Assembly (NCBI RefSeq): GCF_900176535.1
Contig: NZ_FWXT01000002.1
Span: 186,001-250,000, forward strand
Direction: 5' to 3'
From: Pedobacter africanus
GTDB lineage: Bacteria; Bacteroidota; Bacteroidia; Sphingobacteriales; Sphingobacteriaceae
DNA length: 64,000 nt
Under the pieces are notes generated by a model. It made no database searches. It saw nothing but the letters and a program-made list of their open reading frames with translations, and was not told the DNA's origin. Position numbers and translations under genes: made by a program. Below are positions 34,890-43,864 of this stretch, piece by piece (within the stretch, counting starts at the first letter, position 1; each line of letters begins with the position of its first letter).

Positions 34890-36086
34890 ATGAAGTATTT
34901 ATCAAACGTTCTCTTAAACGTTCTCGCGTGCATTCTCCTGCTCCAGCTGAGCAGCTGCATTAAACAGGAGATTGAGCCTGAATTACTTTCTCCGGACTTA
35001 AGTGATTTTAGTATCGGAGCAAAAAGAATGGGAGAAGCAGCTTTTACATTGGTTAATCCAAAAAGTAAAAGCGATGGAAGTTTTATATTTAAAACAAGCG
35101 ATACCGGAGTAGTGAATATAAAAGGTAACGTGGTTACAATCAGGAGCAACGGTAACTGCACCATTACTGCGGTACAGCTCGCTACCAATACATTTAAGAG
35201 AGATTCAATAAAAGCAACTTTTCAAATTGGCCAGAAGATGAGCCCTGTAACCAGTGTTTTTACCCTCCCTGAAAAGAAAGTGGGTGATGCACCGTTTGAG
35301 ATTGCAGGCCCCGCTACCAATAGCGATGGGACCATTTCCTACACCAGCAGCCATCCGAATGTTGCCAGTGTGGTGGGAAAAACGGTGCAGATTAAATCTG
35401 CAGGAAAAACAGTGATCACCTGGTCTCAGGCCGAGAGCGGAATCTATAAGGCTTGTACGCTTAGTGCCGAACTGGTGGTGATTGATCCTCCTGTTGTGGA
35501 AAATACGGTAACCGATATTGATGGTAACGTATATAAAACCATTAAGATAGGCACGCAAACCTGGATGATGGAGAACCTCAAAACCACCCGTTACAACGAT
35601 GGAACAGCTATGACTTTTGCAACAGATCGGGTAGCCTGGAGTTCAAGTACTTCTGCTGCATATTGCAGTTATGAAAATAAAAAGGAAAATGCTGATACCT
35701 ATGGCTATCTGTATAACTGGGAAGCTGCACATAACTCCAAAATAGCCCCGGCCGGATGGCATGTTCCCAGTGATGACGAATGGAAGGTGTTGTACAATTA
35801 CATCGGCGGAAGAAGAGAGGATGGTGCAAAAATCCAGCAGACTGGTACTGCATATTGGGAAGTTGATACCAAACCTTCTAACATTACTTTGTTTACAGCG
35901 CTTCCGGGTGGCCGAAGAACTGAATCAGGTGTTTTCTCAAGTATAGGATGGAACGGCATGTGGTGGACCTCAACAAGAACGGGTGGGGGACTTGCAGTTT
36001 ATTACGATCTTTATGTAAAAGGATATATCGAACGGCATGAAACATACACATATTCGGGATTCTCTATCCGTTGTATAAAAGACTAA
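34890..36086 (+). CDS. FISUMP-domain lipoprotein with Ig-like repeats
   Basis: 398 residues. Lipobox LSSC (cysteine at residue 23). Two tandem Ig-like units of about 85 residues, each with FTLxxxKxGxAxFxLxxPxxxSDGxxxxxxSxxxVxxVxGxxVxIxSxGxxxI, precede a C-terminal FISUMP domain from about 205: DIDGNVYKTIKIGTQTWMMENLK, then TYGYLYNWEAA, GWHVPSDDEW and a closing FSIRCIKD. FISUMP domains have a sulfatase-modifying/C-type-lectin-like fold and occur in cell-surface proteins. Likely surface exposed; ligand unknown. Confidence 0.88.
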   Translation: MKYLSNVLLNVLACILLLQLSSCIKQEIEPELLSPDLSDFSIGAKRMGEAAFTLVNPKSKSDGSFIFKTSDTGVVNIKGNVVTIRSNGNCTITAVQLATNTFKRDSIKATFQIGQKMSPVTSVFTLPEKKVGDAPFEIAGPATNSDGTISYTSSHPNVASVVGKTVQIKSAGKTVITWSQAESGIYKACTLSAELVVIDPPVVENTVTDIDGNVYKTIKIGTQTWMMENLKTTRYNDGTAMTFATDRVAWSSSTSAAYCSYENKKENADTYGYLYNWEAAHNSKIAPAGWHVPSDDEWKVLYNYIGGRREDGAKIQQTGTAYWEVDTKPSNITLFTALPGGRRTESGVFSSIGWNGMWWTSTRTGGGLAVYYDLYVKGYIERHETYTYSGFSIRCIKD

Positions 36087-36089
36087 CCA

Positions 36090-37346
36090 TCATCTGTTAT
36101 AGGGGACTTCGTTGATCCAGCGAAAGCCCCTGCCGGTAAGCTCAAATGATTTCTTTTTAAGAATTAAGGTAGCCGGTTTACCGAAAAAATCGCCTTTCAG
36201 CACTATTCTGTCGTGATCTGCTAGGGTATAATTTAAAGTATGATTTACATTAGGATCATCAGTAAAGCTGATCTGAACAGATTTGGCAAGGGTATCCAGT
36301 TTGTATTTATACCAGGCTTTTTGGCTATTTGCAGCATTGGCCAGTCCATAATTGCGATCTTCAAAGGTAAGCTGTGTCCATTTAGGCTGTAAATCTGCGC
36401 TGTCGGCTTGTTTCTGATCTGCCCATGTTAGCTCTTCTATATCAAAAATCCCGTTCATGGCATGTTGTTGAGTCGACCTGGCACCAAACCACTCTAGTTT
36501 TAAAGCGATAAATAAGGGCAGCGCGGCATATAGCAGTATTATGGCATATTTGACAAGCAGTTTTGAAATGCGCATCCACCTGGTTTTAAACACAGGAGTC
36601 TTAAGAAAATTTAGCCCAACTGTTTCGCCTTTAAAAAAGAACCTGAACATTTGAATGATGTTTGGTGAAAGTATGGTGAGGCACATCAGCATTAAACCTG
36701 TACTTAGAATTTTTACAGGCACATCAAAGCAATAATTGATGGCCACAATATTGGCTGTGGTCATGAGGCATAGAAAAGCACCTATGGTGGCTGTTTTCCT
36801 AAAAAACAACAGAAAGCCCATCAGCTCGGCAAAGCACATAAACCATTTATAGCCTTTTGAGTAGCTTAGAAAGCTCCAGGCAAGGCCCATAGGCGATGAA
36901 TCGCCATAGGTAGAAAACAGCCGGTAGGAACTGAGTGCAGGAAATTGCCCGTCGTTAAGTTTGGCAAGGCCATAAGATACCAGCATCAGGCCTACATAAA
37001 ACCTGAGTACCGTTATAAGCCAATAAAGAAGCTGATTGTAACTTTTCCTTTTGTAATCTAATGCTGACCAGATCAGTGTTCCGAAGACCGAGCAAATAAA
37101 TATACAAAGGAGCAGTACATAATGGTAGGTGGTATCGCCGCTGCCGTTAATGGTGGTGCTAACGGGCTCCGAAACGTTTAAAAACCGCGTAGCAACCCAT
37201 GGAATAAACTTATGCAGTACAGGTGTTGTAAACTGTTGTATGTAGTAAAGGAAGGGAAAGGCACCGTTAAAACAGTACACAAAAAGCATCCAAAACAGGA
37301 AGGCAAACCTTATGGAAATCAGTGCCGCAGTTTTTGTAATATTCAT
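36090..37346 (-). CDS. Polytopic membrane protein of unknown function
   Basis: 418 residues with about eight hydrophobic helices in the first 290 residues and a soluble C-terminal domain of roughly 110 residues (QKAWYKYKLDTLAKSVQISF). The membrane part contains a DoxX-like stretch (LRFYVGLMLVSYGLAKLNDGQF). Resembles DoxX/HTTM-type proteins but I cannot place it in a named family. It is convergent with the FISUMP gene and divergent from the esterase. Confidence 0.65.
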   Translation of the reverse strand: MNITKTAALISIRFAFLFWMLFVYCFNGAFPFLYYIQQFTTPVLHKFIPWVATRFLNVSEPVSTTINGSGDTTYHYVLLLCIFICSVFGTLIWSALDYKRKSYNQLLYWLITVLRFYVGLMLVSYGLAKLNDGQFPALSSYRLFSTYGDSSPMGLAWSFLSYSKGYKWFMCFAELMGFLLFFRKTATIGAFLCLMTTANIVAINYCFDVPVKILSTGLMLMCLTILSPNIIQMFRFFFKGETVGLNFLKTPVFKTRWMRISKLLVKYAIILLYAALPLFIALKLEWFGARSTQQHAMNGIFDIEELTWADQKQADSADLQPKWTQLTFEDRNYGLANAANSQKAWYKYKLDTLAKSVQISFTDDPNVNHTLNYTLADHDRIVLKGDFFGKPATLILKKKSFELTGRGFRWINEVPYNR

Positions 37347-37430
37347 TTCTGAAAAGGTTAATCAATTAATTAAAGATAGATTAAACCATTTGATTTGCCG
37401 CTACTCTATGGGGTATAAACTTTGCTATTT

Positions 37431-38246
37431 ATGGGCGCTAAAAAAATCTTGAGAACTGTCGGTTTGCTGCTGGCTTTACTTATTTCATCCATTTCTTCAT
37501 TGGGCCAAAAGGTTGGCCCTACGGCGCCTCAGGTTATGGAATGGAAAGTGGGCGATACGGTGCGAAAGGCATTGGTTTATATCCCCGCCGGGGCTAAAAC
37601 AAGTAATACACCTGTTATTTTTGCTTTTCATGGGCATGGGGGCACTATGGAGAATATGTTTAAGACCCGGCGTTTTGACCAATTATGGCCAGAAGCCATA
37701 TTTATTTGTCCGCAGGGTTTAAATACAGCCGGGCAATTAACCGATCCGGAAGGAAAACTACCAGGCTGGCAAAAGGGGATAGGTGCAAATGAAGATCGTG
37801 ACCTGAAGTTTTTTGATGCGATGCTTGCTTTTTTTCAAAAGAACTATCGGGTAGACCCTAAAAGGGTTTATGCAACCGGTCATTCCAATGGCGGAGGGTT
37901 TACCTATCTGCTTTGGGCAACAAGAGGACCTGTATTTGCAGCGCTTGCGCCTTCGGCAGCGGTGGCAGCCCGGATAATGAATCAGTTAAAACCTAAGCCG
38001 GTATTGCATCTGTATGGCGAAAATGATAACCTGGTTAAAACGCAATGGCAGAAAAGTACTTGTCAGTTCCTGTTGAAGCTAAACAGCTGCAGCGATAAAG
38101 GAGAGCCTTTTGCCGATCAGGCCATGCTGTATAAATCTGCTACAGGTAATCCGGTGGTGATTTACAGTCATCCCGGAGGGCATACTTACCCCCAGGCCGC
38201 AAACCAGGTGATCATCAATTTCTTTAAGCAACACCCTGGTCTTTAG
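37431..38246 (+). CDS. PHB-depolymerase-like esterase (LpqC family)
   Basis: 271 residues from the ATG at 37431; a TTG three codons earlier is less likely. Signal peptide ending SSLGQ. Alpha/beta-hydrolase features: oxyanion-hole motif FAFHGHGGTMENM, nucleophile serine in GHSNGGG, a late acidic residue in LYGENDNLV and histidine in HPGGHTYP. Members hydrolyse esters such as feruloyl or acetyl groups on plant polysaccharides or polyhydroxyalkanoate fragments in the periplasm. Substrate not decidable from sequence. Confidence 0.88.
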   Translation: MGAKKILRTVGLLLALLISSISSLGQKVGPTAPQVMEWKVGDTVRKALVYIPAGAKTSNTPVIFAFHGHGGTMENMFKTRRFDQLWPEAIFICPQGLNTAGQLTDPEGKLPGWQKGIGANEDRDLKFFDAMLAFFQKNYRVDPKRVYATGHSNGGGFTYLLWATRGPVFAALAPSAAVAARIMNQLKPKPVLHLYGENDNLVKTQWQKSTCQFLLKLNSCSDKGEPFADQAMLYKSATGNPVVIYSHPGGHTYPQAANQVIINFFKQHPGL

Positions 38247-38263
38247 TGTAAAAATACGGTGGT

Positions 38264-38668
38264 TTATTCTCTTTTGTAAGTTGTTTCTACGCCATCAGCC
38301 GCAATAATACCGATGAAAATAGTGAGCTTATTGCCTGATAAGTTGATATAGTATTCATCCTCAGAGGGGCTAAATCTGATCCTGGCGTTCGCTTTACTGG
38401 CATTAATGGCCACGTCGGCTTTCTCTAGGGTAAAGGTTCCACTCTCGGTAATTTCTCCTTTCTCATAACGGGTATAGGTTTGTCCTTCAAATTTATACTT
38501 ATTGCCATTGCCCTTTTTAAAATTCGGATCAAGACCTGGTACCTGTCCGCCAGCTAAATGTCTTAATTCCCAGGTGCCCTCTATGCCGTCTTTGCTGACT
38601 ACTTTTTTGCAGCTTAAAGCGGTGAGTAAAAGCATTGCCATTAATGTTAAATTCAGAATCCTTTTCAT
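38264..38668 (-). CDS. Small lipocalin-like lipoprotein
   Basis: 134 residues, lipobox ALSC (cysteine at residue 20). The mature part starts GIEGTWELRHLAGGQVPG and continues as beta-strands (TYTRYEKGEITESGTFTL), a layout seen in Bacteroidota lipocalin-like lipoproteins of about this length. Function unknown. It lies convergent with the esterase and divergent from the heparinase gene. Confidence 0.75.
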   Translation of the reverse strand: MKRILNLTLMAMLLLTALSCKKVVSKDGIEGTWELRHLAGGQVPGLDPNFKKGNGNKYKFEGQTYTRYEKGEITESGTFTLEKADVAINASKANARIRFSPSEDEYYINLSGNKLTIFIGIIAADGVETTYKRE

Positions 38669-38873
38669 ATTTGTTTGAGTTTATGCCTAAAACGAGCTGG
38701 AACGCAAAAATGCTACAGAAGATTGGCTGCTTAAAAGAAAGCACATTGCCTGGAGGTGAAGCCCACAGTTTTAAAAATCAGTAAATTCATTTCAATTATG
38801 TTGAAAATAGCCCTCATAGCTTATCGCGGGCTTGAAATCTTTGTACATTGAGGTTATGAAATATATTATATAG

Positions 38874-41180
38874 ATGAAAAAACAGCTATACTTATTTGCA
38901 ATCCTATTTGTTGCTTTTGCGGCAAAAGGCTACTCCCAGGCCAAAACTGATGTGGTTTGGAAAGAAGTGGATGGTGTGTCGATGCCAGTACCGCCAAAGG
39001 TACACCCCCGGTTATACATTCGTGATCAGCAAGTGCCTGATCTGAAAAACAGAATGAACGATCCTGAACTGAAGAAGGTCTGGGCCGATATGATCAAGAT
39101 GCAGGAAGACTGGAAACCGGAGGACATTCCCGAGGTTAAAGACTTTCGCTTTTACTTTAACCAGAAAGGACTTACTGTAAGGGTTGAACTTATGGCGCTC
39201 AAGTACCTGATGACCAAAGATCCTAAGATAGGTCGTGAGGCCATCACCTCTATTATTGATACCCTCGAAATCGCTACTTTTAAAGAAGCTGGTGATATTT
39301 CAAGAGGTATTGGCCTGTTCATGGTAACAGGTGCTATAGTATACGACTGGTGTTACGATCAGTTGAAACCCGAAGAGAAAACCCGTTTTGTAAAAGCCTT
39401 TGTAAGGCTGGCCAAAATGCTCGAATGTGGCTATCCACCTGTAAAAGACAAATCTATTGTAGGGCATGCTTCGGAATGGATGATCATGCGCGACCTGCTT
39501 TCTGTAGGTATTGCTATTTATGATGAATTTCCAGAGATGTATAACCTGGCAGCGGGCCGCTTTTTCAAGGAGCACCTGGTGGCACGTAACTGGTTTTATC
39601 CATCACATAACTACCACCAGGGTATGTCTTACCTGAATGTAAGGTTTACCAATGATCTTTTTGCGCTGTGGATATTAGACCGTATGGGTGCCGGCAACGT
39701 ATTTCATCCCGGACAGCAGTTCGTACTGTACGATATGATCTATAAACGCCGTCCCGATGGACAGATCCTGGCAGGGGGAGATGTAGATTATTCCCGTAAG
39801 AAACCCAAATATTATTCTTTACCAACATTTCTGGCAGGCAGCTATTACAAAGATGAATACCTGAATTACGAATTTCTGAAAGATCCTAATGTTGAACCGC
39901 ATTGTAAGTTATTTGAATTCCTGTGGCGCGATACCAAACTTGGGGCCCGTAAGCCAGACGATTTGCCGCTATCCAGGTATTCTGGCTCACCATTTGGCTG
40001 GATGGTTGCCCGTACAGGCTGGGGGCCAGAAAGTGTAATTGCGGAAATGAAGATCAATGAATATACTTTCCTGAACCACCAGCATCACGATGCCGGAGCT
40101 TTCCAGATTTATTATAAAGGGCCGCTGGCTATTGATGCAGGATCGTATACAGGTACTGCAGGTGGGTATAACAGTGCGCACAATAAGAACTTTTTTAAAC
40201 GGACCATCGCCCACAACAGCTTATTGGTTTACGATCCAAAAGAGGTTTTTAACATTCATGGATACGGCGGAAAAGACCAGACTGATTTTGCTGCCAATGA
40301 TGGCGGACAAAGATTGCCTGGAAATGGCTGGACTGCCCCGCGCGATCTTAAAGAAATGCTGGCAGGCGATTTCAAGACCGGTAAAATCCTTGCACAGGGA
40401 TTTGGCCCCGATAGCCAGGTTCCTGACTATACTTACCTGAAGGGCGATATTACAGAAGCTTACTCAGCCAAAGTGAAGGCCGTAAAGCGCTCCTTTATGT
40501 TTCTGAACCTTAAAGATACCAAAGTTCCTGCAGCTATGATCGTTTTTGATAAGGTGGTATCTTCCAATCCTGATTTCAAGAAGTTCTGGTTACTGCACAG
40601 TATTGAGCAGCCACAGATCAAGGGTAACCAGATAACTATAAAACGTACAAAGAACGGGGATAGTGGTATGCTGGTGAACACCGCTTTACTGCCTGATGCG
40701 GCAAATGCCAATATCCAGTCTGTGGGTGGTAAGGGTAAAGATTTCTGGGTATTTGGAACCAATTATGCCAACGATCCAAAACCAGGTACCGACGAGGCGC
40801 TGGAGCGTGGAGAATGGAGGGTGGAAATCAGTCCTAAAAAAGCTGCCGCTGAAGACTACTATCTGAATGTAATGCAAATTGCTGACAACACCCAGCAGCA
40901 GCTGCATGAGGTTAAGCGCATTGATGGCGACAAGGTAGTGGGGGTACAGCTGGCAGACAGGGTAGTTACCTTTAGCCGGACTTCTGAAACCCTGGATCGC
41001 GGTTTTACTTTTTCCGTTACCGGAAAAGGGACATTCCAGTTTGTAATAACAGATCTTTTGCCGGGTACCTGGCAGATCCTGAAAGATGGTAAAGTATTTA
41101 AGCCTGCGCTTTCTGCCAAAGCTGATGATGGGTCGCTTTATTTTACAGGCACTGAAGGAAGCTATCGCTTTTTGAGATAA
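38874..41180 (+). CDS. hepB: Heparinase II (heparin/heparan sulfate lyase)
   Basis: 768 residues with a signal peptide (ending GYSQ). The sequence agrees along its whole length with what I recall of Pedobacter heparinus heparinase II, four residues longer at the N-terminus. Catalytic residues are all present: H198, E201, Y253, R257 and H402 correspond to H202, E205, Y257, R261 and H406. The zinc site is H404, D421 and H447. An (alpha/alpha) toroid is followed by beta-sandwich domains. The enzyme cleaves heparin and heparan sulfate by beta-elimination in the periplasm. No sulfatase, glucuronyl hydrolase or SusCD gene is adjacent. Confidence 0.97.
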   Translation: MKKQLYLFAILFVAFAAKGYSQAKTDVVWKEVDGVSMPVPPKVHPRLYIRDQQVPDLKNRMNDPELKKVWADMIKMQEDWKPEDIPEVKDFRFYFNQKGLTVRVELMALKYLMTKDPKIGREAITSIIDTLEIATFKEAGDISRGIGLFMVTGAIVYDWCYDQLKPEEKTRFVKAFVRLAKMLECGYPPVKDKSIVGHASEWMIMRDLLSVGIAIYDEFPEMYNLAAGRFFKEHLVARNWFYPSHNYHQGMSYLNVRFTNDLFALWILDRMGAGNVFHPGQQFVLYDMIYKRRPDGQILAGGDVDYSRKKPKYYSLPTFLAGSYYKDEYLNYEFLKDPNVEPHCKLFEFLWRDTKLGARKPDDLPLSRYSGSPFGWMVARTGWGPESVIAEMKINEYTFLNHQHHDAGAFQIYYKGPLAIDAGSYTGTAGGYNSAHNKNFFKRTIAHNSLLVYDPKEVFNIHGYGGKDQTDFAANDGGQRLPGNGWTAPRDLKEMLAGDFKTGKILAQGFGPDSQVPDYTYLKGDITEAYSAKVKAVKRSFMFLNLKDTKVPAAMIVFDKVVSSNPDFKKFWLLHSIEQPQIKGNQITIKRTKNGDSGMLVNTALLPDAANANIQSVGGKGKDFWVFGTNYANDPKPGTDEALERGEWRVEISPKKAAAEDYYLNVMQIADNTQQQLHEVKRIDGDKVVGVQLADRVVTFSRTSETLDRGFTFSVTGKGTFQFVITDLLPGTWQILKDGKVFKPALSAKADDGSLYFTGTEGSYRFLR

Positions 41181-41211
41181 ATCCTGCGGATTTTAAAAGT
41201 TATATAAAAAT

Positions 41212-41241
41212 AAAGGCATCTACCCTAGGGTAGATGCCTTT
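41212..41241. terminator. Bidirectional terminator between hepB and csp
   Basis: A perfect palindrome with 14-bp arms (AAAGGCATCTACCC and GGGTAGATGCCTTT) and a TA loop, A-rich on the left and T-rich on the right, so it can end transcription from both the lyase and the cold-shock gene. Confidence 0.85.
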
Positions 41242-41264
41242 CTCAATTTATGAAGGAAATCTAA

Positions 41265-41456
41265 TTAAGCGATTTTAACATTAATTGCATTCAAGCCTTT
41301 TTTACCTTGCTCGATGTCATAGCTTACAGTGTCATTCTCACGAATGTTATCTAATAAGCCAGAAGAATGAACAAAGATTTCGCTATCGCCATTAGCTGGC
41401 ACGATAAATCCAAAACCTTTTGTTTCATTGAAAAATTTTACTGTTCCTTGTTGCAT
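41265..41456 (-). CDS. Cold-shock family protein (CspA-like)
   Basis: 63 residues, a single cold-shock domain. RNP1 (KGFGFI) and RNP2 (IFVHSS) RNA-binding motifs are intact and the protein begins MQQGTVKFFNETKGFGFI as is usual in Bacteroidota. It binds single-stranded RNA or DNA and acts as an RNA chaperone. The 300-bp region upstream may include a long 5' leader. Confidence 0.95.
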   Translation of the reverse strand: MQQGTVKFFNETKGFGFIVPANGDSEIFVHSSGLLDNIRENDTVSYDIEQGKKGLNAINVKIA

Positions 41457-41571
41457 TGTATTTTATTTAATTATATAGCAAAGGTAGCAAAAATATTGGA
41501 AATCAAAATTTTATTTTTTAAATAAATTGATGTTAGAATATTATTTTATTGACTTGAGTGTTTCTGTAAAA

Positions 41572-41706
41572 TTATTTTGCCTTATGCGCTATCTTGAAAT
41601 AGCCTACGACATAGCTGCAAAAAGAAAAAATAAAAGGAATTAAAAATAAGGGCCAATATATTGCATTTGTCAAATCAATTATTAAACTTTGATATAACCA
41701 AACCAT
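41572..41706 (-). CDS. Possible 44-residue membrane peptide (doubtful)
   Basis: In the 300-bp A/T-rich gap 41457-41757 the only frame of note encodes 44 residues with one hydrophobic helix (WPLFLIPFIFSFCSYVVGYF) and a basic end (HKAK). It lies upstream of the cold-shock gene on the same strand. It may be a real small protein, a fragment, or chance in AT-rich DNA. Nothing else was seen in the gap. Confidence 0.25.
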   Translation of the reverse strand: MVWLYQSLIIDLTNAIYWPLFLIPFIFSFCSYVVGYFKIAHKAK

Positions 41707-41757
41707 ACTGCCGTAATTACTAAAAACTATTATTAACGTAATCAAATTCCATTTTTG

Positions 41758-42204
41758 ATGTTTCAGAATCCTTTTTCATTTGAAGGCCGAATTCGCAGAC
41801 TCGAATATTGCCTTAGCCAGCTGATATATCTTTGTTATGTATTTGCCGTTGGGTTTATTTTTGGAGCTATCGGACTGATAGATGATACTGAAAGTCCAAA
41901 AAATTCATTAACAATATTGATTGCAATTCTTCCCGGTATTTACTTCCTTTGGGCACAAGGTGCTAAAAGATGCCATGACAGGGGAAATAGTGGTTGGTAC
42001 CAGTTAATACCTTTTTACGGCTTTTGGATGTGTTTTGCCCCTGGAGATACAACTGAAAATGAATATGGCGACAATCCCAAGTTACCCAAACAATACTACG
42101 ACCCTTTTGCTGTCGATACCGGATCGGATGGTACGGGAAGTAATATGGTTTTGGTTGAACCAATTGACGATGTGGATGAAGATGGGATTATAAAAGAAAA
42201 ATAA
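41758..42204 (+). CDS. DUF805 membrane protein
   Basis: 148 residues from the ATG at 41758; a TTG just before it is an unlikely start. DUF805 hallmarks: NPFSFEGRIRRLEYC at the N-terminus, AKRCHDRGNSGWYQLIP in the middle and GDTTENEYGDNPK near the end of the membrane part, with three to four helices. Inner-membrane protein of unknown function. Confidence 0.9.
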   Translation: MFQNPFSFEGRIRRLEYCLSQLIYLCYVFAVGFIFGAIGLIDDTESPKNSLTILIAILPGIYFLWAQGAKRCHDRGNSGWYQLIPFYGFWMCFAPGDTTENEYGDNPKLPKQYYDPFAVDTGSDGTGSNMVLVEPIDDVDEDGIIKEK

Positions 42205-42213
42205 GTTTAAAAT

Positions 42214-42690
42214 CTAAAACCGCATTACATCGGTATCAGGTGGCACATGTCCCAGCAAACGGCTCATGGTCATCAATTGTCCTTTGTGATGAAATTCATG
42301 GGTAATCACATGCGTAAAGATGCCATAAGCGTCGGTTTCAATGTACTTATCTGCCCATTTATAGCCTTTAACAGCGCTGCCGGGATCTTCTGCATATTTG
42401 CTGATGAACTGCTCCATAACCTGGTTTACCTCTTCAAACATCACCTGGAGTTGTTCCAGAGTACCAAATTCGTTTTCTTCATAATAAGGCTTTTGCATAG
42501 ATAAAGCAAAATTGCCGGCCCAGGCAATATAGGTATTGGCTACATGTACCAGCATATAAACGATGCTTTTATGGTTAAAGGCCTCAACATTTTTCAGGAT
42601 GTCCAGTTTTACCTCATCCCGAAGGTACCGGAACACTACCGCCCGAGATTCTTTTATGTGCTGGTATTGAAGTGTAAGCAAGTTGATCAT
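42214..42690 (-). CDS. DinB family protein
   Basis: 158 residues. A four-helix bundle with the DinB-type metal triad H49, H131 and H135 (ITHEFHHKGQLMTM). Members include metal-dependent thiol transferases for bacillithiol or mycothiol, and many of unknown role. Convergent with DUF805. The divergent neighbour starts about 100 bp away across a Crp/Fnr-type operator. Confidence 0.9.
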   Translation of the reverse strand: MINLLTLQYQHIKESRAVVFRYLRDEVKLDILKNVEAFNHKSIVYMLVHVANTYIAWAGNFALSMQKPYYEENEFGTLEQLQVMFEEVNQVMEQFISKYAEDPGSAVKGYKWADKYIETDAYGIFTHVITHEFHHKGQLMTMSRLLGHVPPDTDVMRF

Positions 42691-42717
42691 AGGTTAAATA
42701 TAGGAAAATGGAGCTCT

Positions 42718-42737
42718 TTCTTAACCGAAGTCAAGAA
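42718..42737 (+). promoter_or_regulatory. Operator-like palindrome before the quinone oxidoreductase gene
   Basis: TTCTTAACCGAAGTCAAGAA: arms TTCTTAAC and GTCAAGAA pair at seven of eight positions around CGAA. Fourteen central bases (TAACCGAAGTCAAG) recur at 44520-44533. The centre lies about 30 bp upstream of a -7-like TTATTTTG at 42757-42764. Confidence 0.65.
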
Positions 42738-42790
42738 ATTTGTATAAAACAAAGCGTTATTTTGCAGCCCGGTAGTTAAAACAATACTTT

Positions 42791-43786
42791 ATGAAGCCAG
42801 CAGGCAGTGACGAACAGCATTTGATGAAAGCAGCCATAAGATACCGGTACTGTAGCCCAGATCAGTTAAGGGTAGCGGCCATACCAGTCCCAGTACCTGC
42901 CCATGATGAAATTCTGGTTAAGGTTAAAGCTACTACTGTAAACCGGTCAGATTGCGGTGTGCTTACCGGCAAACCCTGGGCAATCAGGTGCTTTATTGGG
43001 CTATTTAAGCCTTACCGCCCCGTTACAGGAACCGATTTTGCAGGTATAGTAGTGGAAAAGGGCGCAGGCGTGCACAACTTTAACGTTGGTGATAATGTGT
43101 ATGGCTTTTTTGATCAGGGCTTAAGCTCACATGCAGAATATGTAGCGGTATCTGTTAAACAAGCCGTGCTTAAAATGCCCGGCCATATAAATTTTGAGCA
43201 GGCGGCAGCAAGTTTGGAGGGCGCACATTATGCCTTTTATTTCCTGGATCCGTTAAAGGTTAAGGCTGGTGATAAAGTATTGATCAACGGGGGCACCGGC
43301 GCTATTGGCAATGCGGCATTACAATTTTTAAAACATTTGAAGGTTCAGGTTACCGTAACCTGCGAAACCGCTTATACGGCCGTACTCCAATCTCTGGGTC
43401 CAGATCGGGTCATTGATTATCAGAATGAAGACTTTACCAAGCTTAATGAGCAGTTCGACTACGTTTTTGATGCTGTTGGAAAAAGCACTTTCGCGCAATG
43501 TAAGCCACTGCTCAAGCCAAAAGGCATCTATGTCTCGTCCGAGCTGGGCCCCAACTGGCAAAACCCGCTGCTGGCTTTGTTAGCTCCATTTATGCCAGGT
43601 AAAAAAGTAAAATTTCCGCTTCCTTATTCCATACACAGGAGCATGCAGTTTATTGACGGGCTAATTTTAAAGGGAGAATTTACTCCATTAATAGACCGGA
43701 GGTACAGTCTGGCCGAAATTGCCGATGCTTATACCTATGTTATGAGCGGACAGAAAAAAGGAAACGTGGTACTTACTTTCGATTGA
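42791..43786 (+). CDS. Quinone oxidoreductase-like MDR family protein
   Basis: 331 residues, or 320 if the start is the ATG at 42824 (MKAAIRYRYCSPDQL), which matches family starts better. Medium-chain dehydrogenase/reductase fold with the NADPH-binding motif NGGTGAIGNAALQFLK. The structural zinc cysteines of alcohol dehydrogenases are absent, as in quinone oxidoreductases. It likely reduces quinones or enones with NADPH. The upstream operator-like palindrome and the Crp/Fnr gene that follows suggest a controlled redox module. Confidence 0.88.
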   Translation: MKPAGSDEQHLMKAAIRYRYCSPDQLRVAAIPVPVPAHDEILVKVKATTVNRSDCGVLTGKPWAIRCFIGLFKPYRPVTGTDFAGIVVEKGAGVHNFNVGDNVYGFFDQGLSSHAEYVAVSVKQAVLKMPGHINFEQAAASLEGAHYAFYFLDPLKVKAGDKVLINGGTGAIGNAALQFLKHLKVQVTVTCETAYTAVLQSLGPDRVIDYQNEDFTKLNEQFDYVFDAVGKSTFAQCKPLLKPKGIYVSSELGPNWQNPLLALLAPFMPGKKVKFPLPYSIHRSMQFIDGLILKGEFTPLIDRRYSLAEIADAYTYVMSGQKKGNVVLTFD

Positions 43787-43864
43787 GTTTCCGCAATTGC
43801 ACTTATTCATCATCTAGGGTTAAGAGATATTTCAGATTTCTTTTAACTTTAGTAGATAATTTTA

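Noticed and set aside
38264..41180. A heparin-utilisation cluster around hepB
   Set aside because: Neighbouring genes show no sulfatase, SusCD or glucuronyl hydrolase features, so no cluster can be claimed here.
43816..43828. AGGGTTAAGAGA before the Crp/Fnr gene at 43865 as a full operator
   Set aside because: Only one half-site is present, in reverse orientation, and its distance from the nearest -7-like element differs from the other three sites; kept as a weak half-site only.
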